Translations under genes and position numbers: made by a program
IMG/VR virus record: IMGVR_UViG_3300007735_000721
Span: 1 to 40,185 of that record
From: a virus
Strand: one strand, 5' to 3'
Length of the DNA stretch: 40,185 nucleotides
Notes under the pieces: generated by a model
Seen by the model: the letters and a program-made list of their open reading frames with translations, nothing else
Told to the model about the DNA's origin: nothing
The model's database searches: none
Part shown: positions 5,788 through 13,539 of the stretch, piece by piece
Layout of the letters: each line of letters begins with the position of its first letter
How positions within the stretch are numbered: position 1 is the first letter of the stretch

Positions 5788-6740
5788 GCAAACCCTGGCT
5801 ACGCCTTTACAGAGACGCGCTCTACAAGCCGAAGGTCGGAAGGCTGTCCCTTGAAGAGAAGGGCTTTTGGGCCGTGTGCCTGATGGCCTCCGATGACGAG
5901 GGCGGATTGCCATCAATACCTGATCTGGCGTGGACTTTGCGCCTGTCAGAACAAGACGTTTCTGCGCTCATGCTGACCCTCGACCGTAACGGACTCGTAA
6001 CGCGTTACGTAACGGGGAACGTAACGAAGTACGCGTTACACGATTGGGACGAACATCAGCGCAAATCTGACCATGATGACAGTGCGGCAGAGCGCCAGCG
6101 CAAATGGCGCGAGCGTCAGAAAGCCGAGAAAACAGCCATTGTTGAGCCTGTCACAGACCGTAACGCGTTACGTAACGGACCCGTAACGCCGCTAGATACA
6201 GATACAGATACAGATAAGAACAACATTATGTCCGGTCCAAGTGTACCGGACGGGTTCGAGAAGTTCTGGAAGGCATACCCGCGAACGCCCAACATGAGCA
6301 AAGTGGCGGCGCTCAAAGCTTGGCAGAAGCGCAAGTGCAGCCAACTTCCTCAAGACCAACTTCTTGACGCTGTCGCGAAATACAAAGCGTTCCTGGCGTC
6401 CGAATCCAAAAAGCGCGGCAAGGAATATCCGGCCAAGCACGCACAGGGCTGGATTTCCGAGCAACGCTGGGAAGGCTTCGTGGCCGAGGCCCCGCCGCGC
6501 CCCGAAGCACATAGCCCGGATTGGGCAGACGAAATCCCCCAGTGGTCAGCTTTCAAATCAAAACTACCAGCGAGTGAATGGCAGGCATGGTTCGCAACGA
6601 GCCATCCGAACGGTGCCGTCACGACCCTCGTTGCCCCAAGTCAATTTGCTGCCGAACAGGTGGCGGCAAGGTACGGGTCAAAACTAGAGGCCCATTTCGG
6701 TGAAGCGTTCCAGATCAAAACCAAAGGAGAACCACAATGA
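5784..6740 (+). CDS. Replication initiator with winged helix and DnaA domain I-like tail
   Basis: The 318-residue protein has three parts. Residues 1-90 form a winged-helix domain as in phage O/DnaD-like replication proteins (RLSLEEKGFWAVCLMAS, LRLSEQDV). Residues 158-232 carry the FWKAYPR...KAAW-type module of phage replication proteins. Residues 254-306 (WSAFKSKLPASEWQAWF, TLVAPSQFAAEQVAARY) resemble DnaA domain I, the helicase-loading and partner-binding domain. A linker (100-150) covers repeated GTAACG motifs that look like origin iterons. It probably binds the phage origin and recruits host helicase. The domain I match is by eye and needs a profile search. Confidence 0.8.
   Translation: MSKPWLRLYRDALYKPKVGRLSLEEKGFWAVCLMASDDEGGLPSIPDLAWTLRLSEQDVSALMLTLDRNGLVTRYVTGNVTKYALHDWDEHQRKSDHDDSAAERQRKWRERQKAEKTAIVEPVTDRNALRNGPVTPLDTDTDTDKNNIMSGPSVPDGFEKFWKAYPRTPNMSKVAALKAWQKRKCSQLPQDQLLDAVAKYKAFLASESKKRGKEYPAKHAQGWISEQRWEGFVAEAPPRPEAHSPDWADEIPQWSAFKSKLPASEWQAWFATSHPNGAVTTLVAPSQFAAEQVAARYGSKLEAHFGEAFQIKTKGEPQ
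5986..6218. other. Candidate replication origin: GTAACG iterons inside the initiator gene
   Basis: Ten copies of GTAACG or its complement CGTTAC occur in two clusters: 5986, 5997, 6003(-), 6009, 6021, 6034(-) and 6160, 6166(-), 6172, 6183. Some are paired as palindromes (GTAACGCGTTAC). They are followed by an A/T-richer stretch with three tandem GATACA units (6195-6212). The copies lie in two reading frames, so protein conservation does not explain them. An intragenic iteron origin is what lambda has in gene O. Confidence 0.7.
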
Positions 6741-6967
6741 CGTTCGAAGAAATCATCGACATTCTGAAATCCACGAAGACCGACTACCAGAAGGCTGCAG
6801 ACCTACACGCTGCAATCCAAACGGCTACCAGACCCTCTGTGCTGACTCTACAGCCCCAGAAGCAGCGTAAGCCGCGTCAGGCTAAGGCGAGGAGCGTTTC
6901 GCCCGCCAGTGAGTCTGTAAATGGATTTGCGGGGCATGTGGAAAACCCAGACCAGTCGAACCACTAG
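6737..6967 (+). CDS. Hypothetical small basic protein
   Basis: The 76-residue protein has an N-terminal helix (FEEIIDILKSTKTDYQKAADLHAAI) and a basic, proline- and serine-rich tail. It overlaps the initiator stop by four bases. In analogous phages this place is held by helicase loaders or other replication accessories, but size and sequence do not allow that call. Confidence 0.65.
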   Translation: MTFEEIIDILKSTKTDYQKAADLHAAIQTATRPSVLTLQPQKQRKPRQAKARSVSPASESVNGFAGHVENPDQSNH

Positions 6968-6986
6968 GTTCTAAAAGGAGGAAGAC

Positions 6987-7859
6987 ATGACAACTATCCA
7001 GCTAACTAGCACAAACGAAACTTGGCTTAACCGCCACATCCAGACATCAAAGTTCCGCCGCGTGTCTCTTGTCGGCATTACGGTCACGCCCGATTTGGCG
7101 AAGGAGATGCTGGCGCGCAACGAAGGCAACCGAGTCAAGCGCGTGGCTCATGTTGGCGCTCTCGCTCAGGCAATCAAAAGCGGTGATTGGATCGAAACGG
7201 GCGATACCATCAAGTTTGATACTAACGGTCGACTTCTGGACGGACAGCACCGCCTGTCTGCCATAATTCAGGCCAACACATCAGTTGTTGCTGACGTGGT
7301 CTTTGGGGTAACGCCAGAGGCGTTTGACCGAATTGACACAGGGATGGCGCGTACCCATTCGCAGATTTTGGCAATGGTCGGCATCAAAGACGGCCCACTG
7401 CTGACTTCCGCTACGCGCGTCCTGCTGGCCCTGAATCGCGGCCTGTCGCACGCCGGGAGTGTGTCGGCATCCAAGCACGAGGTGGTGGAGTTTATCAAGG
7501 CCAACCACGACTTGATTGCGTCAGCCCGCGTTGCTGAAAGAGTGAGAAAGGCGATTGGCCGAATTGCAAGCCCTGGCGGACTGACGGCGGCAGTGTACCT
7601 CATTAACAAGCGCGTCGGCACGGACATAACCCCATTTATTGACCAGCTTTGCTCTGGGGCGGGTCTGAATGCTGAAAGCCCAATTCTTGCCCTCCGCAAC
7701 AGATTTATTCGATCAAGTGGAAAGGCCAGAAACAAGATCGACGGCGTCGAGGCGACGGCCTTGGTCATCAAGGCGTTCAACGCATGGCACGAAGGACGCC
7801 CGATGAAGCAACTGTCTTGGCGGGTTGCCGACGAAGAGTTTCCGGTGGTGGGAGGCTAA
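6987..7859 (+). CDS. ParB-like nuclease-domain protein
   Basis: The 290-residue protein has the ParB/Srx-type core: ITVTPDLAKEML near residues 31-42, then a helix with HVGALAQAIKSGDWIETGDTI and the hallmark DGQHRL at 85-90. Residues beyond 100 are helical and may contact DNA. Phage proteins of this family are usually unlinked to ParA and may act as nucleases, CTP-binding switches or regulators, so partitioning is not implied. A strong SD (AGGAGG) precedes the ATG by six bases. It sits between the initiator and the presumed late regulator. Confidence 0.75.
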   Translation: MTTIQLTSTNETWLNRHIQTSKFRRVSLVGITVTPDLAKEMLARNEGNRVKRVAHVGALAQAIKSGDWIETGDTIKFDTNGRLLDGQHRLSAIIQANTSVVADVVFGVTPEAFDRIDTGMARTHSQILAMVGIKDGPLLTSATRVLLALNRGLSHAGSVSASKHEVVEFIKANHDLIASARVAERVRKAIGRIASPGGLTAAVYLINKRVGTDITPFIDQLCSGAGLNAESPILALRNRFIRSSGKARNKIDGVEATALVIKAFNAWHEGRPMKQLSWRVADEEFPVVGG

Positions 7860-7860
7860 T

Positions 7861-8133
7861 TTGCCCATTGAGTTCTGGAAAGCAAAAACCGGGTGGTTCT
7901 GGACCGCCCGGTCATCCAACGGGAAGGTCATATCCGACAGCGCGGAGATTTATTCCTCCCGCGCCAAGGCAGTGAATGGTGCAAAGGCAACAGCTCAGGA
8001 GTTCCGACAGTGGCAAATCGAAAGCGCAAGGAAGAGCCTCAAGAGTCAGATTTCGGGACGCCAGAAGCCCGCCGTCAAGCGTTCCACGTCATCGAGCAGC
8101 CAGATCCGGGCGACCGGGCGTCGAGGAGGGTGA
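7861..8133 (+). CDS. YegP/DUF1508-like small protein
   Basis: The TTG at 7861, preceded by GGGAGG at about 7850, starts a 90-residue protein. Residues 4-50 (FWKAKTGWFWTARSSNGKV, then YSSRAKAVNGAKA) match the YegP/DUF1508 fold, a strand-strand-helix unit of unknown function. The last 35 residues are a basic serine-rich tail. It starts two bases after the ParB-like stop. An upstream ATG at 7825 in the same frame overlaps the ParB gene and lacks a matching SD. Confidence 0.65.
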   Translation: MPIEFWKAKTGWFWTARSSNGKVISDSAEIYSSRAKAVNGAKATAQEFRQWQIESARKSLKSQISGRQKPAVKRSTSSSSQIRATGRRGG

Positions 8134-8135
8134 GG

Positions 8136-8519
8136 GTGGAGCAGGACATGGTGGAATGGTACTTGCGCAGAAACTACATCACCACTGTCCAGGCTGATGC
8201 GCTCAAGAAGTGGCAGGCCGATGCTTACCTTGCCGGGCTGATGCCAGCCTGTATCGGAGGCTACGGCCAGACCGTTAGCGGCGGAACGGCTGAGTTCAGC
8301 GACATGCGGGTAGCGGCTATCGCCCGACGGTCTAACGCCATCATTTTCCTCACCAACCTAAGCAAGCACGCTGTGCCTATGGTGGATGCGGTCGCGGTCA
8401 ATGGCAAATCAGCAGGCAGGTGGATGATGGAGCATGTCGGCGGATCTCCGCACGAGGCCATGCTGTGGCTTCAGAGATTCACGGATGCACTTGCCCGTCA
8501 CTTCGGGCTGACGCGCTAG
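8136..8519 (+). CDS. DUF6456-like protein, candidate Q-type late antiterminator
   Basis: The GTG at 8136 has a strong SD (GAGGAGG, six-base spacer) just after the preceding stop; it gives 127 residues. An alternative GTG at 8010 gives 169 residues but overlaps the previous gene by 124 bases. The product resembles DUF6456 proteins: WYLRRNYITTVQADALKKWQADAYLAGL near the start and LQRFTDALARHFGL at the end. As I recall, a DUF6456 protein (GafZ) acts as an antiterminator in the Caulobacter gene transfer agent system; this was not checked. The location, just before a promoter-terminator pair and the late genes, is where lambdoid phages carry Q. Confidence 0.6.
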   Translation: MEQDMVEWYLRRNYITTVQADALKKWQADAYLAGLMPACIGGYGQTVSGGTAEFSDMRVAAIARRSNAIIFLTNLSKHAVPMVDAVAVNGKSAGRWMMEHVGGSPHEAMLWLQRFTDALARHFGLTR

Positions 8520-8530
8520 GACAAATATCC

Positions 8531-8559
8531 TTGCGCAGTGAAAAGCTCTAATTCATAAA
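8531..8559 (+). promoter_or_regulatory. Candidate late promoter
   Basis: TTGCGC (8531-8536) and CATAAA (8554-8559) are separated by 17 bases in the intergenic space before the late genes. The boxes are moderate matches (four of six each). A terminator begins about 60 bases downstream, so the promoter would yield only a short RNA unless polymerase is modified. Confidence 0.45.
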
Positions 8560-8617
8560 CATGTCAGCGGTCGGACTGTGCATTGATTCGACCGCCTCTT
8601 CCTTTGTTGTGGGTGGT

Positions 8618-8652
8618 AGGGGTCTCGGCTTTGTCGGGGCCCCTTTCTTTTT
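8618..8652 (+). terminator. Terminator before the first late gene
   Basis: AGGGGTC (8618-8624) pairs with GGCCCCT (8638-8644), including one G-T pair, with an inner CGGC/GTCG stem. It is followed by TTTCTTTTT. It ends just before the SD of the first late gene (GAGGTG, 8653-8658), so transcription into the late operon must read through it. Confidence 0.75.
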
Positions 8653-8662
8653 GAGGTGCGCT

Positions 8663-9625
8663 GTGGCTGACAGAACCATTGTTCTCGCCCAGAACAAGCG
8701 CCATGCCGTCCGTGGCGTCACGGTCGTGAATCCGAGCGAGTTTTCCGCCGTTCACGAGGAAGACGACGACCTGACCTACATCGTGGACATGTCCAGCTAT
8801 CTGGACGGCGCGACCATATCCAGCGTCACCCGCACGGCGTCAGGCCCGACAGTTTCCAACACAAGCAACACAACGACCCGCATCACCCAAAGGCTCAAGG
8901 GCTTCGGCTATGTTGACTTCAAGGTCACGGCCTCAAGCGGTGATGTCGAGGAGTTCAGGCTTACAATCACCCCCCGCGCTTCACGGGTATCCACCCAGAT
9001 CGCACAGGTTCCCGACCCGATGCCATTAGCCACCACATCGACATCGGACCCGACATCAGCGGATGACACCACCCGAAACTTCTACCCTGGCTCTGTGTGG
9101 ATAAACACAGCATCCGGGAACATGTTTGACTGCGTCAGTAACGCCCAAGGCGCGGCAATCTGGAGGCACAGGCAGCGGGTTCTCGGACAGTCTGGCTCCG
9201 CTGTATTGGTAACAGGAACAACGTCAGAAACCGTTCTGGCGACCGTCACAATCCCCGCGAACGCTATCGGCGCTAACGGCCAGCTTCACATCCACACGCA
9301 CCGCCAGTTCAACAACGACGCATCCGGCAAGACATCCCGCATCCGCTTTAGTGGCATTTCAGGCACGGCCTACCGCGCCACTGCTGACGCAAGCACGGCG
9401 GGCATCTCTGACTACATCGTTATATCAAATGCCGGATCGACAAGTTCACAGGTCGGTGGACAGGCCAGCACAGGCAACGGCTTGGGCGTGGGCACCATCA
9501 CAACATCATCCGTAGACACGACCGCAGCAACAACGCTCGTCATCACGGGCCAACTAACGGACACAGCGGACACAATTACGCTCATGTCCTATCGCGTGGT
9601 CCTTACGCGCCCTGACATCACATAG
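8663..9625 (+). CDS. Phage structural protein, beta-rich C-terminal domain
   Basis: The GTG at 8663 with SD GAGGTG gives 320 residues starting MADRTIVLAQ. A longer frame from 8561 would run through the terminator and is rejected. Residues 1-120 look like a strand-rich N-domain (TRTASGPTVSNTSNTTTRITQRL). Residues about 150-320 contain FYPGSVWINTASGNMFDC, seen in phage fibre and tail proteins, followed by a jelly-roll-like, threonine-rich region. It is probably a virion or fibre component. Being first in the late operon, before the terminase, is unusual for a fibre. Confidence 0.7.
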   Translation: MADRTIVLAQNKRHAVRGVTVVNPSEFSAVHEEDDDLTYIVDMSSYLDGATISSVTRTASGPTVSNTSNTTTRITQRLKGFGYVDFKVTASSGDVEEFRLTITPRASRVSTQIAQVPDPMPLATTSTSDPTSADDTTRNFYPGSVWINTASGNMFDCVSNAQGAAIWRHRQRVLGQSGSAVLVTGTTSETVLATVTIPANAIGANGQLHIHTHRQFNNDASGKTSRIRFSGISGTAYRATADASTAGISDYIVISNAGSTSSQVGGQASTGNGLGVGTITTSSVDTTAATTLVITGQLTDTADTITLMSYRVVLTRPDIT

Positions 9626-9667
9626 CGCGCAATAATATTTCGTCATCAACGAGTTAGGGCATTTCAT

Positions 9668-10012
9668 ATGGCGGGAAACGCCAACTCAGGCAGCAAACGC
9701 GACAAGCTCATCCGTGACGCTCTGATGCTCGCTGTCAATCGAGTGCAGGAAGGCGACCCGCAAGGCCGCAAGAAGCTGGCCATTGCTGCGGCTGCTGTTG
9801 TCGAGAAAGCCGTTGAAGGCGACTTGGCAGCGTTCAAGGAAATCGCCGACCGCATTGACGGAAAGGCTCCACAGAGTGTGGACGTAACAACCAGGCATGA
9901 ACAGCCCATCACAGAATGGACCGACGCTGACCTCGAACGAGTCATTGCCGAGAGAAGTGCAGGCAGCGCAAGAGTTGCTAAGGCGTCGGAAGGCCCGCAG
10001 AAGCCTCATTGA
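9668..10012 (+). CDS. Terminase small subunit
   Basis: The 114-residue protein has the N-terminal helical DNA-binding region (KRDKLIRDALMLAVNRV), a central helix pair (KKLAIAAAAVVEKAVEGDLAAFKEIADRI) and the DGKAPQSVD stretch found in small terminase-type proteins ahead of TerL. It would recognise the packaging start and regulate TerL. The pac site of such phages often lies within this gene. It overlaps TerL by 56 bases. Confidence 0.75.
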   Translation: MAGNANSGSKRDKLIRDALMLAVNRVQEGDPQGRKKLAIAAAAVVEKAVEGDLAAFKEIADRIDGKAPQSVDVTTRHEQPITEWTDADLERVIAERSAGSARVAKASEGPQKPH

Positions 10013-11378
10013 TTTCACCGAGTATACCTACGACCGCTACAAGACCGCAGCCCATCACAAGCTCGTAGCTGAGCAGCTAGAGCGGGTCATGCGGCGCGAA
10101 GTAGACCGACTGATGCTGCTGATGCCTCCGAGGCATGGCAAGACAGAGCTAGCCTCACGCAGATACCCGGCCTTTTGCTTGGGGAACTTTCCGCATCGCC
10201 AGATCATTGCCGCTTCCGCATCCGGTGAATTTGCGTCCGACATTGGTCGTGAGGTTCGCAACATCATCAGGGATGAGGCTTACGGTCGTTTATTCCCTGA
10301 AGTCAGGTTGGCCGAAGATAGTCAGGCATCTGGTCGGTGGCACACCAATAAGGGCGGGATCTTCTACGCGGTTGGTGTTGGATCGCAGATTCTCGGCAAG
10401 GGTGCTGACGAGTTCATCATTGACGATCCGTTCGGGTCCATGTCCGACGCTCAGAGTGAACTAGAGCGCAAGGCAGTCAAGGAATGGTATCAGGGCAGCG
10501 TCTACAATCGCTTGCAGCCTGGTGGGGCAATCATCCTCATCAACCACCGAATGCATGAAGATGACCTGTCAGGCTACTTGCTCGAGAGCCAAGCGGCAGG
10601 CGGAGACAAGTGGGAGGTTGTGCAGCTTCCCGCAATCGACAGTTCCGGGGCGGCGCTCTGGCCTGAAGCCTACCCAGTAGACTCCTTACGACGCATTCAG
10701 GCGAACTCGCTGCCCCGGTTCTGGTCTGCCCTGTATCAGCAGGATCCGCAGCCCGACGAAGGCACGTTCTTTAAGCGCGAGTGGTTCCAGCGATATGCCG
10801 ATCGACCCAAGGTCAACATCTTTGGAACCTCTGACTTCGCTGTCACAGACGGTGGTGGGGACTTTACGGAGCACGCCATATGGGGCGTGGGTCCTGACTC
10901 CACGATTTACGCACTGGACTGGTGGCGCGGGCAGACAGACGCAAGTGTCTGGATTGAGAAGTGGTGCGACCTCATCGACAAGCACAAACCGCTCACGTGG
11001 TTCGCTGAGTCTGGTGTCATCAAGCGAGCCATCGAAGGGCCGCTGAAGAAGCGGATGGACGAGCGCAGGACGTGGGCAAGCATTGAGTGGGTGGCAAGCA
11101 TCCACGACAAGCCAACACGGGCCAGAGCATTCCAGGCGCTAGCGGCTAACGGCAAGGTGTCTTTCCCGAACATGGGATGGGCCAATGACGTGGTTGACCA
11201 GCTTATCCGGTTCCCCGCTGGCAAACACGACGACGCGGTTGACTGCTGCAGCCTGATAGGCCGCGCGGTTTACGAGGCTTGGCCTGCGCTTCTCACCAAG
11301 CGTGAGGCAAGCACAAACCCTAACGACCGCTACACACGCAACAGACGGGCCGCTTCGGGCGGATGGAAGACAGCATAA
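9957..11378 (+). CDS. Terminase large subunit (packaging ATPase and nuclease)
   Basis: The GTG at 9957 gives 473 residues beginning MQAAQELLRRRKARRSLIDF, like related terminases. The ATG at 9897 would overlap the small subunit by 116 bases and is less likely. ATPase motifs are Walker A MPPRHGKTE (56-64), Walker B EFIIDDPF (152-159) and the coupling motif ILINHRM. The RNase H-like nuclease domain follows with acidic GTSDFAVTDGGGD and HDDAVDC. It packages DNA into the prohead and cuts it. The circularly joined ends fit headful packaging as in P22. Confidence 0.92.
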   Translation: MQAAQELLRRRKARRSLIDFTEYTYDRYKTAAHHKLVAEQLERVMRREVDRLMLLMPPRHGKTELASRRYPAFCLGNFPHRQIIAASASGEFASDIGREVRNIIRDEAYGRLFPEVRLAEDSQASGRWHTNKGGIFYAVGVGSQILGKGADEFIIDDPFGSMSDAQSELERKAVKEWYQGSVYNRLQPGGAIILINHRMHEDDLSGYLLESQAAGGDKWEVVQLPAIDSSGAALWPEAYPVDSLRRIQANSLPRFWSALYQQDPQPDEGTFFKREWFQRYADRPKVNIFGTSDFAVTDGGGDFTEHAIWGVGPDSTIYALDWWRGQTDASVWIEKWCDLIDKHKPLTWFAESGVIKRAIEGPLKKRMDERRTWASIEWVASIHDKPTRARAFQALAANGKVSFPNMGWANDVVDQLIRFPAGKHDDAVDCCSLIGRAVYEAWPALLTKREASTNPNDRYTRNRRAASGGWKTA

Positions 11379-13538
11379 ATGGCAAAAGCGCAATCCAAGC
11401 AGAAGTCTGAGGACGACTACTTCGAAGCCGTAAAGCGCAAAGCCACGGCTGCTATGGATATGCTGGACAAGGCGCGTCGCGCGGCCCAGCAATATCAAGC
11501 GTATTATGACGGGGACCAGTGGACAACTGACGAGCGGCGCATCCTTGAGGCCCGTGGTCAGCCTGCCTTGGTCTTCAACCACATAAAGCCATCCGTGAAT
11601 GCTATCATCGGCATTGTTGAGCGTGGCCGCACGGATCCGAAGGGCTGGGGCAGGACACCTCGTGACCAAGAGGCTGCGGAAGTAGCCACGGACGGCCTGC
11701 GCTACGTCTCAGACGTGACCCGGTACAACGCAACGGCGCGCGAGTGCCTGCAGGACTTCCTCATCTGGGGGATTGTCGCGGGCATCAACGAGGCCGACAC
11801 GAACGGGGAATTCGGCATCAGGCGCATCCGGCCTGAAGAATTCTTCTACGATCCGTACAGCCGCGACCGTGACTTCGGTGACGCGAGGTACATGGGAATA
11901 GCCAAGTGGATGGATGAGGTTGACCTTGTCGACCTTTACCCGGACGCGAAAGACAAGATCAAGACCAGCTTCGACTTCTCGGCTCCCGGCGACACCTTCG
12001 GCGACAGGCCACGTGACGGCTGGTCATGGGTGGACACCAAAAAGCGCAGGATCATGTGCTTTGAGATGTACTCAAGGCGCGGCGCTGAATGGCGCAAGTG
12101 CGTGTTCGTCTATGGTGGGGTCTTGGAAGAGGGGCCAAGCCCTTACCTCGACAGCAAGACCAAGCAGCCGCGTAACCCGATTATCGCTCAGAGCGCCTAC
12201 GTAGACATCGACAACTGCCGCTATGGCGTTGTTAAGGACATGATGAGTCCGCAGGACGCCATCAACAAGGCGCGCTCCAAGGCTGTTCACATCCTAAACG
12301 TCTCCAAGCTTCGTGTGTCCAGGCAGGTGCAGGACATTGACGGTGTCAGGCGCGAATGGGCCAAGCCTGACGGCATCATTGAGGCTGAAGACGGGCAGAT
12401 CGAGGAACTTGGTGACAGGCAACTGGCCCCGGCTCACCTTGAGCTTCTGCGTGACGCCAAGGAAGAGATGCGCCGTCAGTCCCCGACACCGGGCATAGTT
12501 GGCCGTCAGGGCGCGTCACAGAGCGGCAGGGCAATCCTTGCCGAGCAGCAGGCTGGCTTGACCGAGCAGGCCCCATTGCTGGCTGGCTTTGATGACTGGA
12601 AGCTCCGTTGCTATCGGGCAATGTGGGAAAGCATCAAGCAATTTTGGACCGGGCCGAAGTGGGTGCGCGTCACGGATGATGAGCAGGCCCCGCGCTTTGT
12701 AGGCATCAACATCCCGCAGCCTGTTGTGGACCCCATGACAGGACAGCCACAGATTGACCCGATGACAGGTCAGCCCATCACGCAGGTGCAGAACAACCCG
12801 GCTGAGATGGACGTGGACATTGTAATTGACAGCACTCCAGACACGGCGGTTATCCAAGAAGAGCAGTTCAGCCGCTTGGCTGAGTTGGCTGGCTCTGGAA
12901 TGCCTATCCCGCCTGATGTGCTGATTGAGGCCAGTTCGCTGCCGAAGAAGAAGCAGTTGCTGGACAAACTGAAGCAGGCGCAGGAACAGCAATCTCAGCA
13001 GCCCAATCCGCTCGCACTGGAGCAGCAGAAGGCCGAGTTCCAGATGCAGGCCAAGATGAAGCTGGCTGAGATGGACGCTCAGGCTCATGCGGCCAAGCTG
13101 CAGCGTGAAGACGAAGCGGGCCAGCGTGAGGCAATGCGCCTTGAAGCCCTTGAGAACCTGAAGCTAGCCGCAAAGCAGCGGTCGGCTGAGATGGACCTTG
13201 AGGTCAACGCCCGCAAGCGCATGGCTGACATGGACCACGAGCAGCGCCGCAACGCAATGAGCCTGGAGCATGTGAGCGCGTCCAAGCAGATGGAAATGGA
13301 ATTCAACCAAGCCTCTGCCGAGAAGCAGGCCAAGGGCATGGGCGAGAGCATCGGGCAGGCCATCCTGCAGAGCAACAGCAACACTGCCGAGGCAATGGCT
13401 CAGGCGGCTGATGCTATGGCACAGGCAGCGGGTGCTATCGTTCAGGTTGCCAAGGTCGTGGCTGCGCCTAAGCGCCTCGTCAAAGACCCACGCACGGGTG
13501 AGAAGCGGGTGGAGATTGTACCGAGCGGGCTGAACTGA
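11379..13538 (+). CDS. Portal protein, P22 type
   Basis: The 719-residue protein matches P22-like portals in length and order. An N-terminal helical wing (YQAYYDGDQWTTDERRILEARGQPALVFNHIKPSVNAIIG) leads to a core with RRIRPEEFFYDPYSRD and the stem (TPGIVGRQGASQSGRAIL). Tandem DPMTGQP repeats lie at about 450-462. The last 200 residues form a long glutamine-, alanine- and methionine-rich coiled coil, the barrel seen in P22. It forms the dodecameric DNA channel. It begins directly after the TerL stop. Confidence 0.92.
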   Translation: MAKAQSKQKSEDDYFEAVKRKATAAMDMLDKARRAAQQYQAYYDGDQWTTDERRILEARGQPALVFNHIKPSVNAIIGIVERGRTDPKGWGRTPRDQEAAEVATDGLRYVSDVTRYNATARECLQDFLIWGIVAGINEADTNGEFGIRRIRPEEFFYDPYSRDRDFGDARYMGIAKWMDEVDLVDLYPDAKDKIKTSFDFSAPGDTFGDRPRDGWSWVDTKKRRIMCFEMYSRRGAEWRKCVFVYGGVLEEGPSPYLDSKTKQPRNPIIAQSAYVDIDNCRYGVVKDMMSPQDAINKARSKAVHILNVSKLRVSRQVQDIDGVRREWAKPDGIIEAEDGQIEELGDRQLAPAHLELLRDAKEEMRRQSPTPGIVGRQGASQSGRAILAEQQAGLTEQAPLLAGFDDWKLRCYRAMWESIKQFWTGPKWVRVTDDEQAPRFVGINIPQPVVDPMTGQPQIDPMTGQPITQVQNNPAEMDVDIVIDSTPDTAVIQEEQFSRLAELAGSGMPIPPDVLIEASSLPKKKQLLDKLKQAQEQQSQQPNPLALEQQKAEFQMQAKMKLAEMDAQAHAAKLQREDEAGQREAMRLEALENLKLAAKQRSAEMDLEVNARKRMADMDHEQRRNAMSLEHVSASKQMEMEFNQASAEKQAKGMGESIGQAILQSNSNTAEAMAQAADAMAQAAGAIVQVAKVVAAPKRLVKDPRTGEKRVEIVPSGLN

Positions 13539-13539
13539 C

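Noticed and set aside
6195-6218. GATACA repeats as a simple microsatellite
   Set aside because: They encode a short Asp-Thr run, but their place beside iteron-like motifs makes an origin-related role more likely than slippage alone; kept under the origin feature and not as a separate element.
8561-8662. ATG start at 8561 for the first late gene
   Set aside because: The added N-terminus would be encoded by the terminator hairpin and T-run, and the later GTG has a proper SD.
9897-9956. ATG start for the large terminase at 9897
   Set aside because: It would add 20 residues (MNSPSQNG...) read out of frame from a conserved part of the small-terminase gene, an overlap of 116 bases. The GTG at 9957 gives the usual family start.
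12735-12790. Tandem repeat in the portal gene
   Set aside because: The DPMTGQP units are a protein-level duplication common in a loop of such portals; no separate DNA role seen.
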